This document shows, one piece after another, positions 38,543-49,028 of a stretch of 64,000 nt of DNA (position 1 is the first letter of the stretch; every line of letters begins with the position of its first letter). Location: assembly GCF_000577615.1 (NCBI RefSeq), contig NZ_CBXX010000015.1, positions 1 to 64,000 on the forward strand, written 5' to 3'. The notes beneath the pieces were generated by a model. That model ran no database searches. It was not told the origin of the DNA and worked only from the letters and a program-made list of their open reading frames with translations. The position numbers and the translations under genes are program-made. This stretch comes from Herbaspirillum sp. RV1423 (GTDB lineage: Bacteria > Pseudomonadota > Gammaproteobacteria > Burkholderiales > Burkholderiaceae_D).

Positions 38543-39496
38543 ATGATTTCCTACCTGATCCGACGCGTGCTGTATGCCTTGCCCATTATGCTGGGCGTGG
38601 CGTTCCTGTGCTTCATGCTGGTTCACATCGCGCCCGGCGATCCGCTGGTGGCTATCTTGCCGCCCGACGCGTCCGTCGATCTGCAAAAGCAGTTGATGGA
38701 ACTCTACGGTTTCAATCGCAGTTATCCCGAACAATTTTTCAGTTGGGTCTGGCGCGCCATGCATGGCGACCTCGGCAGTTCGATCGCCACCGGACGTCCG
38801 GTAGCGCAGGAAGTGTTCAAGGCCGTCGGCAACACCTTCATGCTGGCCGCGCTGGCGACACTGATCGGTTTCTTTTTCGGCTCGCTGTTCGGTTTTGTCG
38901 CGGGCTACTTCCGCAACTCCTGGGTCGACAAGATCGCTTCCTTCATTTCCGTGATCGGCGTGAGCGTGCCGCATTACTGGCTCGGCATGGTGCTGGTCAT
39001 CATCTTCTCGTCGCAACTGATGTGGCTGCCTGCCACCGGCGCCGGTCCCGACGGATCGGGCGCATGGATCTGGGACGTCGAGCACGTCAAATACCTGATC
39101 ATGCCGGCCGTCACGATGTCGTTCATCCCGATGGGCATCATCGCGCGCACCGTGCGCGCACTGGTCGCCGACATCCTGTCCCAGGAATTCGTGATCGGCC
39201 TGAAGGCGCGCGGCCTCGGCGAATTCGGCGTGTTCCGCCACGTCGTCAAGAACTGCGCGCCGACCGCGATGGCGGTGATGGGTTTGCAACTGGGTTATCT
39301 GCTGGGCGGCTCGATCCTGATCGAGACGGTATTCTCCTGGCCCGGCACCGGCTTCCTGCTGAACCAGGCGATCTTCCAGCGCGACCTGCCGCTGCTGCAG
39401 GGCACGATCCTGGTGCTGGCGCTATTCTTCGTGTCGCTGAACCTGTTGGTCGACATCCTGCAAACCGTGTTCGATCCGCGCATAGAAAGAGCCTGA
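38543..39496 (+). CDS. Dpp/Opp-type ABC permease (DppB-like)
   Basis: A 317-residue inner-membrane permease with six helices. The N-terminal MISYLIRRVLYALPIMLGVA and the EAA loop (KARGLGEFGVFRHVVKNCAPT) are typical of DppB. The VFSWPGTGFLLNQAI motif near the C-terminus is also conserved. It pairs with the next gene to form the transmembrane channel. Confidence 0.94.
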   Translation: MISYLIRRVLYALPIMLGVAFLCFMLVHIAPGDPLVAILPPDASVDLQKQLMELYGFNRSYPEQFFSWVWRAMHGDLGSSIATGRPVAQEVFKAVGNTFMLAALATLIGFFFGSLFGFVAGYFRNSWVDKIASFISVIGVSVPHYWLGMVLVIIFSSQLMWLPATGAGPDGSGAWIWDVEHVKYLIMPAVTMSFIPMGIIARTVRALVADILSQEFVIGLKARGLGEFGVFRHVVKNCAPTAMAVMGLQLGYLLGGSILIETVFSWPGTGFLLNQAIFQRDLPLLQGTILVLALFFVSLNLLVDILQTVFDPRIERA

Positions 39497-39498
39497 CC

Positions 39499-40392
39499 AT
39501 GCAAGCGACTGTCGCCGTTCCTTCCACCATATCGCCGCCGGCCTTCACGCGTTCGCGCGGACATTGGGCCAACGTCGCCGCGCGCATCGTGCGCAATCCG
39601 CTGGCGATGATTGCCGCATTGATTCTGCTGACGCTGATCTGCCTGGCGCTGTTCGCGCCGTGGCTGATGCCGGCCGATCCGTTCGCCGCGTCGATGTTTA
39701 CGCGGCTCAAGCCGATCGGCACTCCTGGCCACATTTTCGGCACCGACGAACTGGGCCGCGACCTGTTGTCGCGCTTGATCCTCGGCGGCCGCCTGTCGCT
39801 GTTCATGGGCATCACGCCGGTGCTGCTGGCATTCGTGATCGGCAGCGGCATCGGCATCCTGGCCGGCTACGCGGGCGGCATCGTCAATACCGTCATCATG
39901 CGCACCATCGACGTGCTGTACGCATTTCCCTCGGTGCTGCTGGCGATCGCCCTGTCGGGCGCGCTCGGCGCCGGCATCGTCAATGCGCTGACCTCGCTGA
40001 CCATCGTTTTCATTCCGCAGATCGCGCGCATCGCCGAGAGCGTCACCACGCAGGTGCGCCGCAGCGATTACGTCGACGCCGCACGCGCGTCGGGCGCGGG
40101 CGCTTTCACCATCGTGCGCGCGCACGTGCTGGGCAATGTGCTTGGACCGATCTTCGTCTATTCGACCAGCCTGATCTCGGTGTCGATGATCCTGGCCTCT
40201 GGCTTGTCCTTCCTCGGTCTCGGCGTCAAGCCGCCGGAGCCGGAATGGGGCCTGATGCTCAACACGCTGCGCACCGCCATTTATACGCAGCCGTGGGTGG
40301 CGGCCTTGCCGGGCGCCTTCATCTTCATCACATCCATTTCATTCAACATGTTGTCCGACGGCTTGCGTTCGGCGATGGAGGTCAAGCAATGA
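39499..40392 (+). CDS. Dpp/Opp-type ABC permease (DppC-like)
   Basis: A 297-residue permease. After an N-terminal cytoplasmic stretch, VRNPLAMIAALILLTLI forms the first helix. FGTDELGRDLLSRLILGGRLS, the EAA loop (AARASGAGAFTIVRAHVLGN) and LSFLGLGVKPPEPEWGLML are DppC signatures. The start at 39499 is two bases after the DppB stop; its stop overlaps the next ATG by four bases. Confidence 0.95.
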   Translation: MQATVAVPSTISPPAFTRSRGHWANVAARIVRNPLAMIAALILLTLICLALFAPWLMPADPFAASMFTRLKPIGTPGHIFGTDELGRDLLSRLILGGRLSLFMGITPVLLAFVIGSGIGILAGYAGGIVNTVIMRTIDVLYAFPSVLLAIALSGALGAGIVNALTSLTIVFIPQIARIAESVTTQVRRSDYVDAARASGAGAFTIVRAHVLGNVLGPIFVYSTSLISVSMILASGLSFLGLGVKPPEPEWGLMLNTLRTAIYTQPWVAALPGAFIFITSISFNMLSDGLRSAMEVKQ

Positions 40393-41438
40393 CGGACCAA
40401 CGCGATATCGGCGGACCGCGCCAGCCCCTGCTGCAGGTGCGCGATCTGCTCAAGCATTTTCCGCTCAAGGGAAAAGGGCTTCCATTTGCGCCTTTCACTT
40501 CTTCGCGCAGCGCCGTGCGCGCCGTCGACGGCATCAACTTCGACATCCTCAAGGGCGAGACGCTGGGCGTGGTCGGCGAATCCGGCTGCGGCAAATCGAC
40601 CACCGCGCGCGTGCTTATGCAACTGATCAATCAGGACAGCGGCGAGTTGGTGTTCGACGGTGAGACGGTCGGTTCGCGCGCCTTGCCGCTGCGTCAGTTC
40701 CGCCGCCAGACGCAGATGGTGTTCCAGGACAGTTACTCGTCGCTCAATCCGCGCATGACGATCGAGGATTCGATTGCCTTCGCGCCCATCGTCCACGGCT
40801 TGCCGTCGCGCGCAGCGATCACGCGCGCACGCGATTTGCTGGCGCGCGTCGGCTTGCAGCCGGCGCGTTTCGCCGGCCGCTATCCGCACGAGCTGTCGGG
40901 CGGCCAGCGCCAGCGCGTCAACATTGCGCGTGCGCTGGCGCTGGAGCCGCGCCTGGTGATTCTCGACGAAGCGGTTTCGGCGCTCGACAAGTCGGTCGAG
41001 GCGCAAGTGCTCAACCTGCTGCTCGACCTCAAGCAGGAGTTCGGTCTGACTTATCTGTTCATCAGCCACGACCTCAACGTGGTGCGCTTCATTTCGGATC
41101 GCGTGCTGGTGATGTATCTCGGCCAGGTTGTCGAGATCGGTTCGTCCGATCAGGTGTTCGACCGGCCTAAACATCCCTACACGCGCGCCTTGCTGCAATC
41201 GATGCCGAGCATGGATCCCTTGCAACGCACGACGCAGGCGCCGCTGGCCGGCGATCCGCCCAATCCTATCGACCCGCCGAGCGGATGCCGCTTCCATACG
41301 CGCTGTGCCTTTGCGCAGCCCGTGTGTAATCAGCGCGCGCCGCTCTTCGCCAGCGACGACAGCGGCCACGGCGTGGCCTGCCTGCGCTACGAAGCCGATA
41401 CCGCATCCCTGTTCGCCCGCGAGGTGGCCCATGTCTGA
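40389..41438 (+). CDS. Dpp/Opp-type ABC ATPase (DppF-like)
   Basis: A 349-residue ATPase: Walker A GESGCGKST, signature LSGGQRQRVNIARAL, Walker B LVILDEAVSALD, H-loop FISHDLNV. The C-terminal oligopeptide-transporter domain has GCRFHTRCAFAQPVC. It starts MTDQRDIGG. It overlaps the following ATPase gene by eight bases. Confidence 0.94.
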   Translation: MTDQRDIGGPRQPLLQVRDLLKHFPLKGKGLPFAPFTSSRSAVRAVDGINFDILKGETLGVVGESGCGKSTTARVLMQLINQDSGELVFDGETVGSRALPLRQFRRQTQMVFQDSYSSLNPRMTIEDSIAFAPIVHGLPSRAAITRARDLLARVGLQPARFAGRYPHELSGGQRQRVNIARALALEPRLVILDEAVSALDKSVEAQVLNLLLDLKQEFGLTYLFISHDLNVVRFISDRVLVMYLGQVVEIGSSDQVFDRPKHPYTRALLQSMPSMDPLQRTTQAPLAGDPPNPIDPPSGCRFHTRCAFAQPVCNQRAPLFASDDSGHGVACLRYEADTASLFAREVAHV

Positions 41439-42435
41439 CATGATTTCCCTGCGCGACCTGCAAGTGCAGTTCTTCGCGCCGAAGAAGCTGATCCGTGCCG
41501 TCAACGGCGTCAACCTGAGCGTCGGCCAGGGCGAAGTGGTCGCGCTGATCGGTGAATCCGGTTCGGGCAAGAGCGTCACGCTGCGTTCCATCATGCGTTT
41601 GCATCCTGAGCGCTCGACCCGCATCAGCGGCGGCTTGCGCGTCGACGGCAAGGACGTGCTGGCGCTGTCGCAGCGCGAACTGGCGGCGTTGCGCGGCGAC
41701 ACCGTGGCGATGATCTTCCAGGAACCGCTGCTGGCGCTCGATCCCGTCTACACCGTTGGCGACCAGATCATCGAGACGATCCGCCGCCACAAGAAGGTAT
41801 CCAGGGCGGAAGCGCGCAGGCAGGCGCTGGGCCTGTTCGAGAAAGTGCGCATCCCGAGTCCGGAACGTCGCCTCGATGCCTATCCGCACGAGATGTCGGG
41901 CGGCATGCGCCAGCGCGCCATGATTGCGCTGGCCTTGTCGTGCTCGCCCAAGGTCTTGCTGGCCGACGAGCCGACCACGGCGCTCGACGCCACCGTGCAG
42001 ATCCAGATCCTGCTGTTGCTGCGCGAGCTGCAAAAGGAACTGGGCCTGTCCATCGTCTTCGTCACGCACGACATCGGCGCGGCGGCGGAAGTGGCCGATC
42101 GCATCGCCGTCATGTATGCCGGCAAGATCATCGAACAGGGCCCCGCCGCGACGCTGCTGACGCGGCCGCGCCATCCCTACACCTTGTCGCTGCTCAAGAG
42201 CCGCAGCCACGGCGCCATGCAAAAGGGCCAGCGCCTGGAAACCATCGCCGGCGCGCCGCCGGATTTGTCCAACCTGCCATCCGGCTGCGCCTTCGCCGAG
42301 CGCTGCAAACATGGCCTCGCCGAATGCCACAGCATGCAGCCGCGCGAAGAGACGCTGGCGCCCGGCCACGTCGTCAGTTGCCTGCGCGTGCACCAGATCG
42401 CTGACGCCCCGGCCGCCCCGGCGGCAACCCATTAA
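41431..42435 (+). CDS. Dpp/Opp-type ABC ATPase (DppD-like)
   Basis: A 334-residue ATPase: Walker A GESGSGKS, signature MSGGMRQRAMIALAL, Walker B VLLADEPTTALD, H-loop FVTHDIGAAAEVADRIAVMY. The C-terminal motif GCAFAERCKHGLAEC has the usual cysteines. It completes a five-gene importer (binding protein, two permeases, two ATPases). The gene order with the F-type before the D-type ATPase is less usual. Confidence 0.94.
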   Translation: MSDMISLRDLQVQFFAPKKLIRAVNGVNLSVGQGEVVALIGESGSGKSVTLRSIMRLHPERSTRISGGLRVDGKDVLALSQRELAALRGDTVAMIFQEPLLALDPVYTVGDQIIETIRRHKKVSRAEARRQALGLFEKVRIPSPERRLDAYPHEMSGGMRQRAMIALALSCSPKVLLADEPTTALDATVQIQILLLLRELQKELGLSIVFVTHDIGAAAEVADRIAVMYAGKIIEQGPAATLLTRPRHPYTLSLLKSRSHGAMQKGQRLETIAGAPPDLSNLPSGCAFAERCKHGLAECHSMQPREETLAPGHVVSCLRVHQIADAPAAPAATH

Positions 42436-42448
42436 CGGAACTTTCATC

Positions 42449-43699
42449 ATGAACACCCAGATCACCTCTTCTTCCCCGCATCCGGAAAAATCCTTCCCGC
42501 TTGTCGATGCGCAAGCAGCACGTTGTTTCGTCCCTTATCCGGCGCCGACGGTCACGGCGATTTCTTCCGGCCCGCTGGCCGGGCTGCGCTTTGCAGTGAA
42601 GGACATCTTCGACGTCGCCGGCTATCCGACCGGTTGCGGCAATCCGCACATGCTGGCGCTGTCCGGCATCAAGAGCGTTTCGGCCGAGGCCGTGACGGCG
42701 CTGGCGCAGACCGGTGCGAAATTCGTCGGCAAGACCTATACCGACGAACTGGCGTTTTCCATGAACGGCAAAAATGCCCACTTCGGCACGCCGCGCAACG
42801 GCGGCGCGCCTGACCGGATTCCGGGCGGCTCCAGCTCGGGGTCTGCCTCAGCCGTGTCCAACGGGCTGGCGGATGTTGCACTCGGTACCGATACCGGCGG
42901 TTCCGTACGTGCTCCCGCCAGCCACTGCGGGCTGATCGGCCTGCGTCCGACGCATGCGCGCGTGAGCCTGAAAGGCACGATGGACCTGGCGCCGTCGTTC
43001 GACACCTGCGGCTGGTTTGCACGCGACATCGACAACTTCGCGCGCGCCGGCGAAGTCCTGCTGGGCGAAGACACCTGCATGCTGCCGGATGGTGCGCCGG
43101 CCATGCCGCAGATGCTGGTGGCGGCCGACGTGCTGGCGCTGCTGGAGCCGCGCGTGCAGGAAGTCTTCATGCAGACGCTGGAACGCCTGTCCGGCGCGAT
43201 CGGCATGCCGCTGCCGGTGAAGACGGCGACGCCGTCCTTCGATGCCTTGTACTGGTCTTTCCGTTACATCCAGGGCTACGAAGCATGGCAAAGCCACGGC
43301 GCCACGATCCGTCGCCACGACCTGCAACTCGGTCCGGGCGTGGCCGAACGTTTTGCGTGGTCGAGTCAGATCACGGCGCAGCAAATGCAGGAACACGCCG
43401 GCGTGCGCGATCGTTTCCGCGAAGATTTCCTGCGTCTGCTCGGCAACGATCGCGTGATGCTCTTGCCGACCATGCCCGACGTCGCGCCCTTGCTGAGCGA
43501 GTCGGAGCAGGTGCTGGAAGACTATCGCAACCAGGCTGTGCGCATGCTGTGCCTGGCCGGCTTGTCCGGCTGTCCGCAGATTTCGCTGCCGTTGATGACG
43601 CTGGACGGCGCGCCGTTCGGGTTCTCCCTGATCGGCCCGCGTGGCAGCGACCAGGCGTTGATCCGCTTGTCGAGGAAACTGATCGATGAGCTTGCCTGA
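42449..43699 (+). CDS. Amidase signature enzyme, AMI1-like
   Basis: A 416-residue amidase with the Ser-cisSer-Lys triad: FAVKDIFDVAGYPTG (Lys), GGSSSGSASAV (cis-Ser) and GTDTGGSVRAPAS (nucleophile). The segments GNPHMLALSG, TDELAFSMNGKNAHFGTP and FDTCGWFARDID closely recall plant AMI1 indoleacetamide hydrolase. It should release ammonia from an amide brought in by the preceding importer. Its end overlaps the ureidoglycolate lyase gene by 14 bases. Substrate is not determinable. Confidence 0.9.
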   Translation: MNTQITSSSPHPEKSFPLVDAQAARCFVPYPAPTVTAISSGPLAGLRFAVKDIFDVAGYPTGCGNPHMLALSGIKSVSAEAVTALAQTGAKFVGKTYTDELAFSMNGKNAHFGTPRNGGAPDRIPGGSSSGSASAVSNGLADVALGTDTGGSVRAPASHCGLIGLRPTHARVSLKGTMDLAPSFDTCGWFARDIDNFARAGEVLLGEDTCMLPDGAPAMPQMLVAADVLALLEPRVQEVFMQTLERLSGAIGMPLPVKTATPSFDALYWSFRYIQGYEAWQSHGATIRRHDLQLGPGVAERFAWSSQITAQQMQEHAGVRDRFREDFLRLLGNDRVMLLPTMPDVAPLLSESEQVLEDYRNQAVRMLCLAGLSGCPQISLPLMTLDGAPFGFSLIGPRGSDQALIRLSRKLIDELA

Positions 43700-44204
43700 C
43701 CTGTCCGAGGCGAGGACGATCGCGGCGCAGGCGTTGACGCCGGCAGCCTTCGCCGGCTTCGGCGACGTGATCGTTGCCGAAGCCGGCGGCAGCACGCCGA
43801 TCAACCAGGGTACGGCGCAGCGTTTCGATGACCTCACCGCACTCGACGTGAGCGAGCAGGGCGGCACAGCCTGCGTGGCGATCTTCCGTACGCAGGACGG
43901 TGCGCATGTCGCGCCTTACCGACTGACCGTGTTCGAGCGCCATGTGCTGGGCAGCCAGACCTTCGTGCCGCTCGCGCAGGGACGTTGCCTTGCCGTGCTG
44001 GCGCACGGCGACGACGCGCCCGACGAAAGCGCCATCGCGGCTTTCATCGTCGAACCGGGCCAGGGCATCACCTTGAAGCGCGGCGTCTGGCACCATCCGC
44101 TGATCACCATCGGCGGCGCCGACGTGCTCGTCATCGAGCGCCGTGCGGCGCATGCCGATTGCGAAATCCGGCGTGTCGAAGGGCAGTTCGTCGTCGCGCT
44201 TTGA
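43686..44204 (+). CDS. allA: Ureidoglycolate lyase
   Basis: A 172-residue AllA-family protein: LTPAAFAGFGDVIVAEAG, a PYRLTVFERHVLGSQTFVPL core, FIVEPGQGITLKRGVWHHPL and DVLVIERR near the end. The enzyme splits ureidoglycolate into glyoxylate and urea, the last step of allantoin breakdown in many bacteria. Overlap with the amidase gene implies coupled translation. No other allantoin genes are in the window, so the physiological substrate could differ. Confidence 0.9.
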   Translation: MSLPDLSEARTIAAQALTPAAFAGFGDVIVAEAGGSTPINQGTAQRFDDLTALDVSEQGGTACVAIFRTQDGAHVAPYRLTVFERHVLGSQTFVPLAQGRCLAVLAHGDDAPDESAIAAFIVEPGQGITLKRGVWHHPLITIGGADVLVIERRAAHADCEIRRVEGQFVVAL

Positions 44205-44336
44205 CAACTTGAAGCAGTCCTGATCCGGCGCGCCCTGCCGCGAAAGAAAAATCCTGTGATAATGGCGTCGCTGCCGTGAGATCCTGAAAAGGTTTCGCGG
44301 CGCTTTCCTTTTTGCCATTCCACTTTTCAGTTCGCC

Positions 44337-45215
44337 ATGTTTTACGCGATAAGCTGCTTTCTGCTCTGGGGTCTGTTTCCGCTGTACTTCAAGCTGTTGC
44401 AAGACGTTTCTTCTTTCGACATCGTCGTCCAGCGCATCTTCTGGTCGCTGATCTTCCTCGTCATCGTGCTGAGCTGGAAGCGCCAATGGGCATGGTTGGG
44501 CGAAGCGGCGCGGCGACCGCGCGTGCTGCTCGGTTTCCTGATCAGCGCGCTGCTGTTGTCAGGCAACTGGGTGTTGTATGTGTGGGCGGTCAACAGCGGC
44601 CGCATCGTCGACGCCAGCCTGGGTTACTTCATGAGCCCGCTGCTGAGCGTGTTGCTCGGTTCGGTGGTGCTCAAGGAGCGGCTGCGTCCGCTGCAATGGC
44701 TGGCGGTCTTGCTGGCGCTGGGCGCGGTGCTGTGGCTGACCTGGATGAACGGCGCCTTGCCATGGATCGGCCTGACCATCGCCGTGACCTTCGGCCTCTA
44801 CGGCTTGCTGCGCAAGACCGCGCATCTGGGCGCGCTGCAGGGGCTGGCGCTGGAAACCATTCTGCTGGCGCCGCTGGTGCTGGCCATTCTCGCGGTATCG
44901 GCGCTGCACGGCGCCAACGGTTTCCTGCAGGCGTCACCGTCGTCGCAGGTGCTGCTGGCGCTATCGGGACCGGTCACGGCGATTCCCTTGCTGTTGTTCG
45001 CCCGCGCCGCGCGGCGCATTCCGCTGTCCTTGCTGGGATTGCTGCAATACATTTCGCCTACGATGCAACTGTTGACCGGGGTGTTCATCTACGACGAACC
45101 CTTCGACGGGCCGCGCCTGACCGGATTCGTGGTGATCTGGGCCGCGCTGGCTGTATACTCGCTGGAAGGACTGTGGCGGTTGTGGGCCGGCAAGGCGCGC
45201 ACCGCCGGCGCGTAA
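44337..45215 (+). CDS. rarD: EamA-family transporter RarD
   Basis: A 292-residue ten-helix DMT transporter. The N-terminal MFYAISCFLLWGLFPLYFKL, QRIFWSL and LLSGNWVLYVWAVNSGRIVDASLGYFMSP are RarD hallmarks; RIPLSLLGLLQYISPTMQLL lies in the second half. Described as chloramphenicol-sensitive protein RarD; its substrate is uncertain. It is a single gene between allA and ettA. Confidence 0.93.
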   Translation: MFYAISCFLLWGLFPLYFKLLQDVSSFDIVVQRIFWSLIFLVIVLSWKRQWAWLGEAARRPRVLLGFLISALLLSGNWVLYVWAVNSGRIVDASLGYFMSPLLSVLLGSVVLKERLRPLQWLAVLLALGAVLWLTWMNGALPWIGLTIAVTFGLYGLLRKTAHLGALQGLALETILLAPLVLAILAVSALHGANGFLQASPSSQVLLALSGPVTAIPLLLFARAARRIPLSLLGLLQYISPTMQLLTGVFIYDEPFDGPRLTGFVVIWAALAVYSLEGLWRLWAGKARTAGA

Positions 45216-45284
45216 GCCCGGATTGCGGGATTGCGCGCTGCATCGTCTCACTTTTTCATCATCCATCCATACTGGCATTCAAAC

Positions 45285-46952
<1,668 letters not shown>

Positions 46953-46957
46953 TCCTT

Positions 46958-46996
46958 GCCGCCGGGATATTGCGGATTACGCAACATCCCGGCGGC
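46958..46996. terminator. Long stem-loop after ettA
   Basis: A 17-bp stem with one mismatch (GCCGCCGGGATATTGCG against GCAACATCCCGGCGGC plus C) and a five-base loop, starting six bases beyond the ettA stop. No T-run follows. It may act as a terminator or be one end of the adjacent repeat element. Confidence 0.6.
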
Positions 46997-47002
46997 ATGC
47001 GG

Positions 47003-47148
47003 GCAAATGCCCCGGCCGGCGGCAATGCCGTTCAGTTAAGCCTCAAAATGTCCATTCTTTCCGGTCGTCCCGGCATTCGCCGCGCTGATTGCGCCGGACA
47101 GGAATATGCTCAACCGAATGGCATTACCGCCGGCCGGGGCATTGTTGC
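47003..47148. repeat. 146-bp imperfect palindromic element
   Basis: A 39-41-base arm (47003-47041) is inverted at 47108-47148, with few mismatches and a two-base indel; the shared core is ATGCCCCGGCCGGCGG. The 66-bp loop holds GTCGTCCCGGCATTCGCCG, related to the hairpin of the REP-like repeats elsewhere in the window. With the preceding hairpin it fills the 309-bp gap between ettA and the next gene. It resembles a small non-coding mobile or MITE-like element. Confidence 0.5.
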
Positions 47149-47261
47149 ATTTTGGAATGTCTTGTAAACCTTGCTCCTTTTCGTATTTTTTTGATCGTGT
47201 CTCTCGCCTGTGTGAGGTATAAGAACAGACGCTTGACATGATAAATTTACGCGGAGGCGTT

Positions 47262-48428
47262 ATGTGTTTTTTCAACCGCGCGCACAAGATGGCGGTCCTT
47301 CTGGTACTACTGGCATCACTGGCGCAAGCGCAGGCTTGCCTGGCGGCCGATGACGAAGTCCAGACCGTCACGATAGGATTTACCGGCGCCCTGAGCGGCG
47401 TTTCGGAAGCATTCAGCAAGAGCCTCGCCAATGCGGCGGAACTGGCGATTGCCGAAAACAATCGCGCACCTTTCAAGATCAACGGCAAGCGCATCCAGTT
47501 CCGGCTGCTGCGCATGGACGATCGCAGCGACCCGGAGCGTGCGAAGGAAGTCGCCAGGATCCTGGTCAAGGAGGGCGTGATCGGCGTCATCGGCGGCGCC
47601 AACAGCGGCACCAGCATCGCCGGCGCAAAGATCTACGCTGCGGCCGGCATTCCGCAGATTTCTCCGGCGGCCAGCCTGCGCAAATATACCGAATCGGGAT
47701 CGCGGACAACCTTTCGCATGGTCGGCATCGACGATCAAGCCTGCGTTTTCCTCGGCGAATATGTGGTCAACGAAATGCATGCCCAGCGCGTTGCCGTCAT
47801 CGACAACGGCACGCTGTTCGGCAGCACGGTCGCCGCACGCTTCAGTGAAGTGGCCCAAGACCACGGCGCGGTGATCGTGCGGCGCGACTCGGTGAGCGAC
47901 ATGCTGACCGATTTCAGCGGCATCCTGAAGAGCGCCAAGGCGCAAGACGTCGATCTGGTTTTCTTCGGCGGCTATTCGTCCCAGACCAGCATGCTGGCCC
48001 AGAACATGGCGCGCATGGAGATGAAGGCGCATCTGGTCACCACCATGGTCGGCATTGTCGGTACGCCCTTCCTGATTTCGGCGGGCTCCGCAGCCAACGG
48101 CACCATTGCGCAGGAAGCCGGCATCTCGTTCGGCAAAATGCCGGGCTGGAAGAAATTCGAAACCGACTTCACGCAACGTTTCGATTTCAACATCTATGGC
48201 CTGACGCCGTATGCATACGATGCCGCCCATGTCCTCATGGCGGCGGTGCGCCAGGCCAACGCGCTCGATCCGAGAAAGGTCGCTTACGCTTTGCATCAGA
48301 TCAGCCACAAGGGATTGACCGGAACCGTTTCCTTCGACGCCAGCGGCAATCCGCGCACGCCATCGTTTACCATCTACGAAGTGCAGAATCAAAAATGGGT
48401 GGCGCTGAGGACCCACACCGTGCGGTGA
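47262..48428 (+). CDS. Branched-chain amino acid-type binding protein, orphan
   Basis: A 388-residue Peripla_BP_6 protein. It has a signal peptide (AVLLVLLASLAQAQACLAAD), then TVTIGFTGALSGVSEAFSKS, GVIGVIGGANSGTSIAGAKI, IPQISPAASLRKYTESGS and VAVIDNGTLFGSTVA. It belongs to the LivK group. No permease or ATPase genes are adjacent, so it must serve a distant transporter or a receptor. The start at 47262 is set by GGAGG six bases upstream; an earlier ATG at 47238 adds eight residues. Confidence 0.88.
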   Translation: MCFFNRAHKMAVLLVLLASLAQAQACLAADDEVQTVTIGFTGALSGVSEAFSKSLANAAELAIAENNRAPFKINGKRIQFRLLRMDDRSDPERAKEVARILVKEGVIGVIGGANSGTSIAGAKIYAAAGIPQISPAASLRKYTESGSRTTFRMVGIDDQACVFLGEYVVNEMHAQRVAVIDNGTLFGSTVAARFSEVAQDHGAVIVRRDSVSDMLTDFSGILKSAKAQDVDLVFFGGYSSQTSMLAQNMARMEMKAHLVTTMVGIVGTPFLISAGSAANGTIAQEAGISFGKMPGWKKFETDFTQRFDFNIYGLTPYAYDAAHVLMAAVRQANALDPRKVAYALHQISHKGLTGTVSFDASGNPRTPSFTIYEVQNQKWVALRTHTVR

Positions 48429-48551
48429 TTCCATCCGGCCTGCGGCTCCATTCGCGGCATGTAAAGGAAGTGTAAGCAGCCTCTTTACGATTGCTCGCCG
48501 CATGATTTTGTGGGATAGGCTTGCGCTCTGTCTGTCCTTATCGCGGAGCCC

Positions 48552-48830
48552 ATGTTGACGCCGACTCGTTTCCTTCCCCTGCTTGCCGTCGCGGCGCTGT
48601 CCGCATGTTCTTCCGGCGGCGACATCGTCCAGCTCGATCGCGACACTTACATGGTGACCGCGCAATCGCGTCTGGGCAACGCCAACGGCGCGGCGGCGGG
48701 AATAACGAAGGCCGATGCCTATTGCAAGGAACGCGGCAAGCGCATGCAGATGACCGGCGCGGAAACCTCCGACGGCGTGATCGGCATATGGCCGTCGAAG
48801 AGCGTGGTGATGTTCAGATGCGCGGCCTGA
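48552..48830 (+). CDS. Small lipoprotein of unknown function
   Basis: A 92-residue protein with a lipobox LSAC (Cys19) and a short mature domain: DIVQLDRDTYMVTAQSRLGN, a KADAYCKERGKRMQM helix and a C-terminal VVMFRCAA. The two mature cysteines may form a disulphide. Similar short lipoproteins are common in Burkholderiales; no function is known. It stands alone. Confidence 0.8.
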   Translation: MLTPTRFLPLLAVAALSACSSGGDIVQLDRDTYMVTAQSRLGNANGAAAGITKADAYCKERGKRMQMTGAETSDGVIGIWPSKSVVMFRCAA

Positions 48831-49028
48831 TGCGGTCCGCAAGGCGACTGCCTGCAAGGATGGCGGCGCGCAGGTAAAATGGCGGCTCTTGTGCGTCCAA
48901 AAGATGCATGGACAGGCCGGCATCGCCGCACGCTATCCGTTGCATCCGCCTCCTGAACACGCGCTCGCGTCATCCGCGGAAATGCTCACACAATAACTTC
49001 CCCTCATCCGCTGAAACGATCGTTCATC

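Noticed and set aside
36632..39289. Very long minus-strand frame (about 885 codons) opposite the Dpp-type importer genes
   Set aside because: It mirrors strong, family-matched genes on the plus strand. The translation is His/Arg/Gln-rich with no recognisable domain, as expected for the complementary frame of GC-rich codons.
47316..48923. 535-codon minus-strand frame opposite the orphan binding protein
   Set aside because: No domain or ribosome-binding site; it covers a gene with a signal peptide and clear family motifs on the other strand.
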